Assembly: GCA_012960755.1 (NCBI GenBank)
Contig: DUAT01000036.1
Location: forward strand, 86,477-150,476
Length of the DNA: 64,000 nucleotides
Direction of reading: 5' to 3'
Origin: Gammaproteobacteria bacterium
GTDB taxonomy: Bacteria; Pseudomonadota; Gammaproteobacteria; Pseudomonadales; Azotimanducaceae_A
Shown here piece by piece: positions 1-8,421 of the stretch (position 1 is the stretch's first letter; each line of letters begins with the position of its first letter). A program made the position numbers and the translations under genes. A model generated the notes under the pieces. It had not been told where the DNA came from. It saw only the letters and a program-made list of their open reading frames with translations, and did not search any database.

Positions 1-550
1 TGTCTTCTACCCAGATAAAGCCAATCAGAAACCAAAGCAGTATTTCAGCGCCAAGTGTCAGAAAAACGATCGCGATGCTATGTTGTGTCAAACGGGTAAA
101 AACCAGTGCAAATAGAAAAGAGGTAGAAATGGTGACGAAAAAATTGATTGGAATCGTGCCAATATTACCGGGTTTGGGTGGGAAGACTTCACTCAGGTCA
201 AGCAAGGAGAAAAGCAGCATGCTACCGACATACATGATAAGCAAGCCGACCACACAAGCAGAGATCTTCTCTGTATACAGGCGCGCTTGCGAGATAGGCA
301 GACGGTGCAAAAGCAAATCCGTCCCGGCAGTTCTTTCTTCTGCGATAGTCCCTATACCGAGCAGGATGGCGACCAGAGAAGTCAAAATACCCAGGTTCAT
401 CACTACCGCCGACGCCAGACCTTTGGCAGACATTTCTGCACCATAAAAAGGAATCAGGAATAGCTCGAAAATGCCTGCAAACAACAGCCCGCACGCTGGA
501 ATAATCAACATTGCCTTGAATACACCGCGTAGATCCTTGTAGAAAACCAT
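1..550 (-). CDS. ABC-2 type transporter permease, partial (C-terminus off the window)
   Basis: The frame opens at ATG 550, 12 nt after the stop of the ATPase gene, and stays open to the window edge, giving 183 codons and no stop. The protein starts MVFYKDLRGVFKAML. It shows hydrophobic spans around residues 15-33, 45-65, 95-110 and 130 onward, and carries the GTIAEERTAGTDLLL loop between spans 2 and 3, typical of ABC-2 exporter permeases. It should form the membrane channel driven by the neighbouring ATPase, in one operon with the GntR regulator. Substrate is unknown; YtrA-type operons often export peptides or envelope-active compounds. The identification as a permease is firm; the end lies outside the window. 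Confidence 0.85.
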   Translation of the reverse strand, partial: MVFYKDLRGVFKAMLIIPACGLLFAGIFELFLIPFYGAEMSAKGLASAVVMNLGILTSLVAILLGIGTIAEERTAGTDLLLHRLPISQARLYTEKISACVVGLLIMYVGSMLLFSLLDLSEVFPPKPGNIGTIPINFFVTISTSFLFALVFTRLTQHSIAIVFLTLGAEILLWFLIGFIWVED

Positions 551-561
551 GGGCGTGATGG

Positions 562-1446
562 TTATGCGCAAGCCCTCACAACAAAGATGTCCTCCAGGGA
601 AAGTTCTTCGACGGAAATATGCGAAGCATTGAGGTGAGACAGTGCCGCCATGGACCTCTCATGCTGAAACTTGTCGATAATGGCAACGGCTTCGCGACCA
701 CTGCTCTCTATACTGATCAAGCCGGGCATATTCAGTTGTTCCGGCACGCCCTGATCAAATACTAACCTGACGCGCTTCATGTCCTGATGCAGTTGCTCGG
801 TGGGTGATGCCAGATCGATTTTACCGTGACGAATAAACGCAACATGATCCAGCAATCCGGAAAATTCATTTAACAAATGTGATGACAATACGATGGTTTT
901 TCCCGTTTGCTGGTAACGACTCAGAATAGTCTCGATAAAGTTACGACGAGCGGCGGGGTCGAGACCACTGGCGGGTTCGTCCAGCAACAACATATCTGGC
1001 TCAAACGATAATGCCAGCAGTAGAGCCAGTTTTGCCCGCATCCCCTTGGATAAGCTTTTTATGCGGACATCCGGCTCCAGGGAAAATTCGTTAAGTAGTT
1101 CGTCGCACAACTGATCATTCCAATTGCGATGATAGGCACCGATAAAAGCAATGATTTCACTGATGCGCATTTGTTCATAAAATCCATGCTTCTCGGCCAC
1201 GTAACCTACATTGGATTTAATGGCGACATCATCTGTTTTCGGGTCGAAGCCCAACACGCTGACGGAACCTTCAGATGGCAGCAGAAGGCCCATCAGCGTC
1301 TGGATAGTTGTAGACTTACCGGCACCGTTCTCACCAAGCAACCCAAATACTGACCCTCTGGGCACCTGTAGATTCAATCCTCTGATCGCCCAGTTATCGT
1401 CGAAGCACTGGCCGAGCTCACTCGTTTCAATTGCCCATTCAGTCAT
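562..1446 (-). CDS. ABC transporter ATP-binding protein (YtrB/CcmA-like exporter type)
   Basis: This 294-residue protein is a single nucleotide-binding domain. It has Walker A GENGAGKST near residue 38-46, a signature-like LSKGMRAKLALL near 132-143, Walker B MLLLDEPASGLD around 153-164 and the H-loop LSSH. The signature has SKGM instead of SGGQ, as is common in ABC-2 exporters. About 80 residues follow the core, with an LEDIF motif near the C-terminus. The start has a strong Shine-Dalgarno, AGGAGG, 8 nt before the ATG. It lies between the GntR regulator (17 nt upstream) and the permease (11 nt downstream), so the three form one unit. It powers export of an unidentified substrate. Confidence 0.92.
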   Translation of the reverse strand: MTEWAIETSELGQCFDDNWAIRGLNLQVPRGSVFGLLGENGAGKSTTIQTLMGLLLPSEGSVSVLGFDPKTDDVAIKSNVGYVAEKHGFYEQMRISEIIAFIGAYHRNWNDQLCDELLNEFSLEPDVRIKSLSKGMRAKLALLLALSFEPDMLLLDEPASGLDPAARRNFIETILSRYQQTGKTIVLSSHLLNEFSGLLDHVAFIRHGKIDLASPTEQLHQDMKRVRLVFDQGVPEQLNMPGLISIESSGREAVAIIDKFQHERSMAALSHLNASHISVEELSLEDIFVVRACA

Positions 1447-1463
1447 GTTGATATCCTCCTTTG

Positions 1464-1865
1464 TTATGCTTCATTGTTATCCCTTTCTGGAGTCATGCCT
1501 GCCGACTCGCTTTGCAGCAGTTGCACAAGGTGTTCAGTAGACAAGCCGCACAATCGCGCTTCTGTCAGCAGTTCATTGACCTTGTTCAGTATTATATTTC
1601 TGCGTTTCTGCCGTTCTTGCCTGGCACTATGCTCAGTCACGTAGAAACCTGATCCCTGGCGTGCCTGAACAAGCCCCTGATGTTCCAATTCAAGATAAGC
1701 CCGGCTCACCGTGTTGCGATTGACTCGTGTACTGATCGCTGTCTGTCGAATGGGCGGTAATCTGTCACCCGTTTGCAGCGACCCGATAGCAATAGCATCG
1801 CGAACGGCGTCGGCAATTTGTAAATAGGCAGGTTTAGCGTTGTACAGGTCGACAGAAATTATCAT
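1464..1865 (-). CDS. GntR family transcriptional regulator, YtrA subfamily
   Basis: A short GntR protein of about 133 residues. A winged helix spans residues 10-75 (PAYLQIADAVRDAI, GDRLPPIRQ, VNRNTVSRAYLELEHQGL) and ends in the wing GSGFYV. The C-terminal tail is only about 50 residues, as in the YtrA subfamily, which lacks a large effector domain. I chose ATG 1865 (MIISVDLYN) over the TTG six codons upstream. It leads the operon with the ABC ATPase and permease and probably represses it. The inverted repeat at 1883-1907 overlaps the expected promoter and is the likely operator. The signal controlling it is unknown. Confidence 0.9.
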   Translation of the reverse strand: MIISVDLYNAKPAYLQIADAVRDAIAIGSLQTGDRLPPIRQTAISTRVNRNTVSRAYLELEHQGLVQARQGSGFYVTEHSARQERQKRRNIILNKVNELLTEARLCGLSTEHLVQLLQSESAGMTPERDNNEA

Positions 1866-1882
1866 GGGACCTACTGTAGCCA

Positions 1883-1907
1883 ATTGTCATAGTAGTTATG
1901 TGACAAT
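1883..1907. promoter_or_regulatory. Candidate operator of the GntR/ABC operon
   Basis: A perfect inverted repeat, ATTGTCA at 1883-1889 and TGACAAT at 1901-1907, separated by 11 nt, lies just upstream of the GntR start. A further half-site, GGACAAT, follows at 1910-1916. The arms overlap plausible minus-strand promoter elements (TTGTCC, then TATGAC 18 nt later). Autoregulation is typical of YtrA-type regulators; the assignment is inference from symmetry and position. Confidence 0.5.
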
Positions 1908-2027
1908 GTGGACAATCTGTTCTGAATCTGCGACCAACGGAATGTTGATGGTCGGCGCGAGTTACGGGGGGTCGCCCGGGTGATGACGCACAAGTTAAGT
2001 CAAGCGCATGCGCGCTCAGCGTCTAAA

Positions 2028-2900
2028 TCAGGCGATTTTTTCAAGTTGCTCGTCCATGAATTTGTTGATTAACGATGCAATATCATCACTCTGTGATTGC
2101 ATATGAAGATGATGTGGCCCAGGCAGGCTGATCAGCTGGAGATTCCTGTCTTTGCCCGTTTCAAGGCGTGCTTCTACCACATCGAGGGTTCGTCGAAGCC
2201 AATTGTTTTGCATGTCCGCGACGATAAACAGGGTTTCTGCAGTGGTCCTGTCAAGCAGCGCTTCGAGTTGATCAGGGGTTAATTCCAGTGGCCCGGAACC
2301 TCGGATGCGCGGATCGGTTCGCCAGCTGTAACCACCCTCAACAATCTTATGTCCTCGCTCGATCAGGCAGGTGGCAGAGGTTTCATCCTGGCCGGTCGCC
2401 TCGCACAATCGATGGGTCATCTGCTGCAGACTGGTAAATGTCTTCAGACTGGTGCTTTTCTTGAAGGAGGATTGGATTGAACTCTGGAAGTGCGAGAGCG
2501 TCTCCCCGGCTTTGTCAGTACCGCAATACCCGTCAATACAGGCGATTCGCTCCACCCGATCGGGGAATAACCCGGCGATTTGGGATCCGATTTCTGCGCC
2601 CATCGAGTGGCCGATAATATTAAAGGAATCCCAGCCAAGTGCATCGGCAACCGCGAGGACATCCCGGATATCGTTAAGTCCAGAGTAGAGCGAACCCTCC
2701 GCACGATGATCAGACCAGCCGTGACCTGCAAAATCCATGGCAAATAGTCGCAAACCCAAGAGATGCGGCGCGATCATATCGAAGCTGTTGGCATTATCCA
2801 GGTAGCCGTGCAGCCCAATGGTTGGGGTGCCGTGAACCGGGCCCCAGAATTTGCCTGCAATCCTGATGTATCCCAGATCAATTTCGTGTTGAGAACTCAA
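2028..2900 (-). CDS. Alpha/beta hydrolase (serine hydrolase)
   Basis: A 290-residue single-domain alpha/beta hydrolase. It has the oxyanion-hole motif GLHGYLDNANSF (about 29-40), the nucleophile elbow IGHSMGAE with Ser99, and a likely catalytic His in PGPHHLHM near the C-terminus. The HGYLDNANSF pattern resembles the MEST/serine hydrolase-like group acting on esters or acyl-CoA-like substrates. The open frame extends 17 codons upstream to a TTG at 2951. I prefer the TTG at 2900 (MSSQHEIDLG) because AAGG lies 7 nt before it and homologues begin near this point; the start is uncertain. No signal peptide follows from the shorter start, so it should be cytosolic. The substrate cannot be read from the sequence. 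Confidence 0.85.
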   Translation of the reverse strand: MSSQHEIDLGYIRIAGKFWGPVHGTPTIGLHGYLDNANSFDMIAPHLLGLRLFAMDFAGHGWSDHRAEGSLYSGLNDIRDVLAVADALGWDSFNIIGHSMGAEIGSQIAGLFPDRVERIACIDGYCGTDKAGETLSHFQSSIQSSFKKSTSLKTFTSLQQMTHRLCEATGQDETSATCLIERGHKIVEGGYSWRTDPRIRGSGPLELTPDQLEALLDRTTAETLFIVADMQNNWLRRTLDVVEARLETGKDRNLQLISLPGPHHLHMQSQSDDIASLINKFMDEQLEKIA

Positions 2901-3050
2901 ATGAAAACCTTGAAGCGATAATTCCAGGGTCAGGATTATAGAGATGAACAATGGTAAGGTCAGGCGCTGCCAGGGTAGTTGATACCTGTCAATAAGCGCC
3001 CTTGATATACCCTAACCCCGGATGTCAGCCTGGAACCGCTGGCCGCAATC

Positions 3051-4403
3051 TTAGTTCGCCACCGATGCCGGGATCCAGCTACCGTGAAACCCGTTCGGGA
3101 TTCGAGGCAGATCGATTGACGCAACAGGGGTGCTGTCCATCGTTGCGGCATCCATGATCACTAGGCTGCTGCTGTCTGAGCTCGCATCATACACATATGT
3201 CATCAGATAGCCGTCATCTTCGCTGTTGGGATTTTCCGTTGGCACGAACACCGGTTCGCCGCCCACGCGGCCCCGTCCAAACTGTATTTCGCTGCGCTCA
3301 CCCTTTTCCCTGTCATATTTCAGGATGGCACCCGAGGCACTCATCGGGTCGTCAGAGTTGCCTGGTTCAGACATGCCCATCATGTATCCATAGCGATGCT
3401 TCAAGCCGACCACGCTGTCGGCAACTCGCGGAAACTCGGCAGCCATATCATCAATCTGCTCTTCGGAAACCTTGCCAGTCACGGTGTCGATCGTCCATCG
3501 CCAGAGTTCCGGTGATGGAAAGTCCATCGAAGACTCTCGCCACATGTGGCTGAAGCGGGCAACATCCAGCACGATGGTGTCCCCTTCCTCATACGAATTC
3601 ATCGGGTGGAAGACATAACACGGATTGATGTCGTACCAGGTTACCTGCGCATCCGTGCCATCGCGCGGCATTACCCCAAGACGCGCGGGATAGTTATCAT
3701 CCCAGCGAATCGGCATATCACCACTCATCGCCAGTTCCATGTTAAAGACCGCAGGAAGATCCATGAAGATGACGTGGTTCCGAGTGATGTTGAAGTCGTG
3801 CATCATCGTCGGTCCGCCAACTGTTATGTTCTCTGTCTGCACCAGATCGCCAGCTGCAGAGACTCGCAAATAGCGTAGGTAAGGTTCTAGCGCTGAGTAA
3901 CCAAATGCGAGCAACTCACCGGTAACGGGACAAATTTTCGGATGTGCGGTAAACGAGCCTTTGAGTACGCCACCAAAATCGGTGGAACCCACAGTGCCCA
4001 GATCGCCGTCAACCACGTACGGAAAGTGACCTTCTTCAAGTGCGAGTATCTTACCAGCATGACCGATCACGTGTGTGTTCGCCTTCGAAGACTTCATGTC
4101 CATCATGACTGAAGGGTCAAGAATGTCCACAGAAGGGTTTGCTATAAACGGGGTCTGCACATAACGGTTGCGATACCACTCTGCCCTGCCCTCAAGCAAC
4201 CGCACGCCGTGAATCATGCCATCACCGAAGAAAGGATGAGCACTGGTGCCACTGAGCGGGTTGGCACCGGTGCGAACATAACGACCATCGAGTTCACTGG
4301 GAATCGATCCGTTAACCTTGAGTTCAGTGATTGTCTGCTCTTCGACCACCGGTCGACCGTTGCCACGTAGGTGTACTGGCGTGCTGTCTAGAACGGCTGC
4401 CAT
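3051..4403 (-). CDS. Carotenoid cleavage oxygenase family protein (RPE65/lignostilbene dioxygenase-like)
   Basis: A 450-residue beta-propeller oxygenase. The four histidines that bind Fe(II) in this family are all present: His154 (FTAHPKICP), His202 (TMMHDFNIT), His266 (CYVFHPMNS) and His440 (NGFHGSWIP). The N-terminal RTGANP and FFGDGMIHG motifs are also family-typical. Members cleave double bonds of carotenoids, apocarotenals or stilbenes with O2; the actual substrate is open. I chose ATG 4403 (MAAVLDST) because AGGAG sits 7 nt upstream; the frame extends 12 codons further, to 4439. The SlyD-like gene ends 41 nt upstream on the same strand. Function class is firm. Confidence 0.93.
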   Translation of the reverse strand: MAAVLDSTPVHLRGNGRPVVEEQTITELKVNGSIPSELDGRYVRTGANPLSGTSAHPFFGDGMIHGVRLLEGRAEWYRNRYVQTPFIANPSVDILDPSVMMDMKSSKANTHVIGHAGKILALEEGHFPYVVDGDLGTVGSTDFGGVLKGSFTAHPKICPVTGELLAFGYSALEPYLRYLRVSAAGDLVQTENITVGGPTMMHDFNITRNHVIFMDLPAVFNMELAMSGDMPIRWDDNYPARLGVMPRDGTDAQVTWYDINPCYVFHPMNSYEEGDTIVLDVARFSHMWRESSMDFPSPELWRWTIDTVTGKVSEEQIDDMAAEFPRVADSVVGLKHRYGYMMGMSEPGNSDDPMSASGAILKYDREKGERSEIQFGRGRVGGEPVFVPTENPNSEDDGYLMTYVYDASSDSSSLVIMDAATMDSTPVASIDLPRIPNGFHGSWIPASVAN

Positions 4404-4444
4404 TGTGATTCTCCTGTTTTGTGCATTAAGAATCACCATGGTAC

Positions 4445-4942
4445 CTAATGATGATGCGCCTCGCCATCAATGCCGTGAGAGTGGCCATGCGCCAGTTCAT
4501 CCGGTGTTGCCGCCCTGACCTGATCGATATCGATCTCAAAGGTGAGTGTTTTGCCTGCGAATGGATGATTTGTGTCTACATCCAGATTAAATTTACCGAC
4601 TTTCACAATGACGACATCCCTGGCACCATTTTCAGTATTTACCTGGACATTCATACCGATCCTGTAACGTTTGGATTTTTTCAGCAGGTGTTTTATGGGT
4701 ATTCTCTGAATCGAGCCTTTTTTGCGTAACCCATACGCCCGCTCCGGTGGCAAGGTGACCGAAACATGGTCTCCTTCCCACTTTCCCTGCAAGGCTGTCT
4801 CCAGACCCGTCATGATATTGCGGTGACCGTGTAGATAGACCATCGGTGCATCAGAACTGCCCTTCTCAATCACTTCACCGTCAGCGTCAGCGTCAAACAA
4901 TGTGTAGTGGAAGGAGGCAACGGTGTTTTTTTCAATTTGCAC
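4445..4942 (-). CDS. slyD: SlyD-like FKBP-type peptidyl-prolyl cis-trans isomerase
   Basis: 165 residues with the split FKBP fold of SlyD. The N-terminal FKBP half (VASFHYTLFDADG, MVYLHGHRNIMTGLE) is followed by the inserted-flap chaperone region (YGLRKKGSIQRIPIKHL), then the closing strand NHPFAGKTLTFEIDI. The tail is histidine-rich (HGHSHGIDGEAHHH), a metal-binding feature of SlyD, although shorter than in E. coli. It assists prolyl isomerisation and folding in the cytosol and may deliver nickel. It sits 41 nt upstream of the carotenoid oxygenase gene and may be co-transcribed with it. SlyD or a close paralogue (SlpA-like) are the alternatives; the His-rich tail favours SlyD. Confidence 0.85.
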   Translation of the reverse strand: MQIEKNTVASFHYTLFDADADGEVIEKGSSDAPMVYLHGHRNIMTGLETALQGKWEGDHVSVTLPPERAYGLRKKGSIQRIPIKHLLKKSKRYRIGMNVQVNTENGARDVVIVKVGKFNLDVDTNHPFAGKTLTFEIDIDQVRAATPDELAHGHSHGIDGEAHHH

Positions 4943-5046
4943 GTCAGTATCGCCACGCCTGATTGGATTTTGACCGAAGCATAGCTGCGCGAACGGTCGC
5001 AGTCACTCTAAATCAACATTTGGCTGTTACTCCGAACCAGAATGGG

Positions 5047-5445
5047 TCAAAAGCGCCGCGGCGCGACCCAGAACCAACTGCCGACAACCATCACACCAAA
5101 CACCGTGTAAAAAAATGCGAACACCCACCAGGGTGCTTGAAAATACAAAATCGAATCCATCCAATGTGACACGAATGAACCAGCGTAGACACTATCCCCT
5201 GCCCTTGAACGAAGTGACATTTCGAGGGTCGTGAGCGGGCAGATCATACCAAACCAGGATTGAGCGACAACCACACTAATCGCGACAAGATGCACTACTC
5301 TGAACCAGCGATTTCGTACCCAGTACCAGGACAACACTTTGCCCGTGAATATCATAACAAGTCCCGCTACGACAAAAACGACAAAAAGCAAATGAACCAG
5401 CAGGATTGCATCAGCAGCCAACAGAAATAGTGTGGATGATTCCAT
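5047..5445 (-). CDS. DUF2784 family membrane protein
   Basis: A 132-residue integral membrane protein with three clear hydrophobic segments (about residues 5-33, 50-70 and 103-125). Conserved features of DUF2784 are visible: an early LLVHLLFVVFVV segment, a W-x-N-R-W-F-R-x-x-H motif (VRNRWFRVVHLV), and CPLTTLEMSLR with FQAPWWVF later. The family has no established biochemical role. The gene is monocistronic between slyD and a lipoprotein gene on the same strand, with more than 100 nt on each side. Confidence 0.85.
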   Translation of the reverse strand: MESSTLFLLAADAILLVHLLFVVFVVAGLVMIFTGKVLSWYWVRNRWFRVVHLVAISVVVAQSWFGMICPLTTLEMSLRSRAGDSVYAGSFVSHWMDSILYFQAPWWVFAFFYTVFGVMVVGSWFWVAPRRF

Positions 5446-5597
5446 TCATAGCCTAAATTTCGAACATTAAAATGGGAACTACATTACCAACAAAGGTACG
5501 ACATCTTCGTTGGTTGCATTACTCCAATTGCAGCGAAATCATCAACATCTACCAGATACGCAGATGGAAGATTGTTTGGACGGCTAACAATGCTCCG

Positions 5598-6299
5598 CTA
5601 CCACGGGATCAACTCCGTATAGGTAAAATGACACTGATCGAAAAATTCACTGTCAGAGTCGTTCCTCAACCTGATGCCTTCAACATGTGCGTAGTCTGTA
5701 TCCTTTTGAAACCTGGATAAAGTAAAAGAGATTTCTCTGGGACCAATTTCGAAGTATACGGTGTCGTCAGACTGACGCCATTTCCCTGACCTGGTCGTTG
5801 TGCTCGTCTTGTCGGTCTGCTCATCCCAAAGGTTTAGTTTGAGCGCAAAGGTCAGATCTGTGTCCAACGCTAAAGTCGCGTCGGATGATGGACAAACACC
5901 GAACAACTCCTTTCCAAGGATTGATATCACACGTTTTCGCCCAGGCACGTAGGGTGATAAATAAACGCCTACATTGATACTGGTGTAGAAATGATTACCT
6001 CGTGATACCGGTTCCAGGTCAACTTCATAGCCCAGTGTTGAAATAAAATCGCGGAGCTGTTCTACCTGGGCCAACTCACTATGCATGGGTGAGTACACAA
6101 TCATCGGTGTGATAATCCCTTCGGGTACAGGCAGTGAATTCAGGAGTGTTACATAACCTTCACTATCGAGAGACGCCTGCAAATACGTGATCGTTTCCTG
6201 AGTCAATCCTTCAGTAAAAAGATGTACCTTGGTGGTGGTGCAGGAGGTGATACTGGTCGTTGCAACGCATAATAATCCAGCCAGGATCAGCTTGTTCAT
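5598..6299 (-). CDS. Hypothetical lipoprotein
   Basis: About 233 residues with no family I recognise. The N-terminus MNKLILAGLLCVATTS followed by ITSC is a signal peptide ending in a lipobox-like site, so the mature protein should be anchored by Cys near position 20. The rest is soluble with mixed alpha/beta character. ATG 6299 was chosen over the GTG two codons earlier. The product would reside in the envelope. It lies 44 nt after the aldolase gene on the same strand and may be read through from it, although no functional link is evident. Confidence 0.7.
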   Translation of the reverse strand: MNKLILAGLLCVATTSITSCTTTKVHLFTEGLTQETITYLQASLDSEGYVTLLNSLPVPEGIITPMIVYSPMHSELAQVEQLRDFISTLGYEVDLEPVSRGNHFYTSINVGVYLSPYVPGRKRVISILGKELFGVCPSSDATLALDTDLTFALKLNLWDEQTDKTSTTTRSGKWRQSDDTVYFEIGPREISFTLSRFQKDTDYAHVEGIRLRNDSDSEFFDQCHFTYTELIPW

Positions 6300-6343
6300 C
6301 AGCACACAGGCAGGATTGGCTGCCGGATATCGTTCTCCAAGGG

Positions 6344-7159
6344 TTATGCAACATCCACCGTGTTTTTCGTTGCGGCTTCTATCTCACCGGCATTCTTTCG
6401 CAGTTCATTAAATTCATTCTGCAATGCCCTTTGAAGAATATTGGAGTCCATGGCATGCAGAACAAACCTTGCACCGAGTTCCATGGCCACTGTGGAGGTT
6501 TCAATAGTCTGTTGGTGCACCATGACGGCTACGCCGACGGCCTCGCACTTTTTGATGATATCGCCAACAACTTCGATATAGCGTGGGTTCGAATAATCAT
6601 CGGGAATACCCAGGGATGTGGACATGTCGTTAGGCCCGACGAAGACGCCGTCGATACCGCCAACGGCGAGGATGTTTTCAAGGTTTTCATAGCCCGGCAC
6701 TGATTCAATACCGATAATCACGAAGGAGTGTTTGTGTCTTGCTTCAAGATATTTTCGCGACTCCTCGCTGGGGAGTTCATTGTCACGAACCGCCTTCTTT
6801 AGATATTCGCCTTTTAAGGGGTGCCATTTCGCTGTGGCGACGACGGCTTGTACTTCTTCTACCGTTTCACAGTAAGGCACCAAGATGCCGGACGCGCCTG
6901 CATCCAGCGCCATGGCCACCCATTCCGCCTTGGGCACGGGAACCCGCACGACCGGTGCAACACCCGCTTGTCTTAGCATGGTGCAGAGTTGCTGAATTTC
7001 TGCGCGATCCCGCGAGCCATGCTCGGTATCAATAATGGCGTAATCTGCTGTGCTTCCCTTCAATACATTCGCGAAGCGGGTTGATGCCATGGCAGAGAGC
7101 ATAAATCCGTATACCCGACCGCCTTCTTTCAATGTCTGTTTCAGTGTAAATCCATCCAT
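6344..7159 (-). CDS. HpcH/HpaI family aldolase
   Basis: About 271 residues forming the TIM-barrel class II aldolase of the HpcH/HpaI (citrate lyase beta-like) family. Key motifs are DTEHGSRD (about 45-52), PVVRVPVPKAEW, GASGILVPYCET, the metal-binding Glu in GIESVPGYENLENI and VFVGPNDMS. Such enzymes cleave or form 4-hydroxy-2-oxo acids to pyruvate plus an aldehyde with a divalent metal. The likely start is ATG 7159, preceded by AGGGG at 8 nt. It is divergent from a D-2-hydroxyacid dehydrogenase gene, and the two may act on the same 2-oxo/2-hydroxy acid pool. Natural substrate unknown. Confidence 0.88.
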   Translation of the reverse strand: MDGFTLKQTLKEGGRVYGFMLSAMASTRFANVLKGSTADYAIIDTEHGSRDRAEIQQLCTMLRQAGVAPVVRVPVPKAEWVAMALDAGASGILVPYCETVEEVQAVVATAKWHPLKGEYLKKAVRDNELPSEESRKYLEARHKHSFVIIGIESVPGYENLENILAVGGIDGVFVGPNDMSTSLGIPDDYSNPRYIEVVGDIIKKCEAVGVAVMVHQQTIETSTVAMELGARFVLHAMDSNILQRALQNEFNELRKNAGEIEAATKNTVDVA

Positions 7160-7314
7160 CACTGCTGCCCCTATTGACTATTTACGACCCATACTAACAG
7201 ACACACCGTACAAAAAGTGACAGCCAGCCCGAGAGAAGATATTCTCGAATGCATAACTTTAATCAACTTCAAACAATTCAAAACCATTTAAAACAAACAG
7301 AAAAAGAGGAAATT

Positions 7315-8328
7315 ATGTCGACGTGTTTACTGTGGCCCATCACCCGCTGGGCAGATAACCATGAGTTCGAACTGGAAGCAGCCGGTTCTGATGTTGAGTG
7401 TATATTCTGCGCCGGACCGGAAAGTGTCACGGATGAACAGTGGGCCAGGGCAGATGGCCTGATCAGTATTCCGGATCCACTAGAGGGGGATGATGTTCAA
7501 AAACTGGAAAAATGCCGCATCATTGTGACGCCAAAGGTGGGTTTCGATAATTTCGATTTGGGAAAATGGGGTGAACTCGGTATTCCCCTCTGTAATGTCC
7601 CGGATTATGGTACCCAGGACGTTGCCGACCATGCCATGGGATTGCTGCTGTCACTGATGAAAGGTATCAGTCGCTATGATCATCAACTGCGAACCGATCC
7701 TGTAAAAGGCTGGCGAGCCATGGATCATCCCCTGGCTCTAAGATTGTCCCATGCAAAAATCGGCATCGTCGGCCTCGGACGAATAGGCACAGCCATGACG
7801 CTTCGCTGTAAGGCTTTTGGGATGGATGTCACCTTTTATGATCCCTACAAGTCCAACGGTTCTGAACTTGCGCTTGGCATCAAGCGAGTTGAGACACTGG
7901 AAGCCCTGTTTGCAGAATCAGACATTATTACCATGCATGTGCCACTTTCAGAAGAAACCCGTGACCTCATCAACGCTGATGTGCTGTCCCATGCAAAACC
8001 GGGTCTGGTGTTAATTAATGCAGCGCGGGGAGAAGTGGTCGATATTGACGCGCTTCATGACAGCATTAAATCCGGCCAAGTCGCAGGTGCGGGGCTGGAT
8101 GTGTTGCCTGAAGAACCCTGCAATATGGAGCGGCCGTTACTCAAGGCATGGAACAGTGATGAAGAGTGGATCAGGGATCGCGTGCTGATTACGCCCCACT
8201 CCGCGTTTTACACACCACAGAGTGTTTACGATATGAGGGTGAAGGGGATCCATGTGGCGAAGAAGTACCTGGCGACAGGTCGACTCGAAAACTGTGTCAA
8301 CGAAGAGTTTTTAACAAGCAGACGATAA
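7315..8328 (+). CDS. D-isomer specific 2-hydroxyacid dehydrogenase, CtBP-like clade
   Basis: 337 residues. The NAD-binding core shows IGIVGLGRIGTAM, followed by the acidic DP of FYDPYKSN. The catalytic set is present as Arg in INAARGEVVD, Glu in LPEEPCN and His in ITPHSAFYT. The HSAFYT form of the His motif is characteristic of the C-terminal-binding-protein-like clade. It should reduce a 2-oxo acid or oxidise a D-2-hydroxy acid with NAD(P). ATG 7315 was chosen because AGAGGAAATT precedes it; the upstream in-frame ATG 7249 has no ribosome site. A bidirectional terminator follows at 8369. Confidence 0.9.
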   Translation: MSTCLLWPITRWADNHEFELEAAGSDVECIFCAGPESVTDEQWARADGLISIPDPLEGDDVQKLEKCRIIVTPKVGFDNFDLGKWGELGIPLCNVPDYGTQDVADHAMGLLLSLMKGISRYDHQLRTDPVKGWRAMDHPLALRLSHAKIGIVGLGRIGTAMTLRCKAFGMDVTFYDPYKSNGSELALGIKRVETLEALFAESDIITMHVPLSEETRDLINADVLSHAKPGLVLINAARGEVVDIDALHDSIKSGQVAGAGLDVLPEEPCNMERPLLKAWNSDEEWIRDRVLITPHSAFYTPQSVYDMRVKGIHVAKKYLATGRLENCVNEEFLTSRR

Positions 8329-8368
8329 AACGCGGCGATAAAACGTGAGTCGAACAGTCAAAAAAAAA

Positions 8369-8398
8369 GGAGCTATACCTGATAGCTCCTTCTCTTTT
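8369..8398. terminator. Bidirectional rho-independent terminator
   Basis: An 8-bp perfect stem (GGAGCTAT/ATAGCTCC) with a 5-nt loop is preceded by eight A's and followed by a T-rich tract (TTCTCTTTT). It therefore works as an intrinsic terminator in both directions. It separates the convergent hydroxyacid dehydrogenase (+) and acyl-CoA dehydrogenase (-) genes. Confidence 0.85.
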
Positions 8399-8421
8399 CA
8401 ACCTGTCTTACAACCGAGCGT

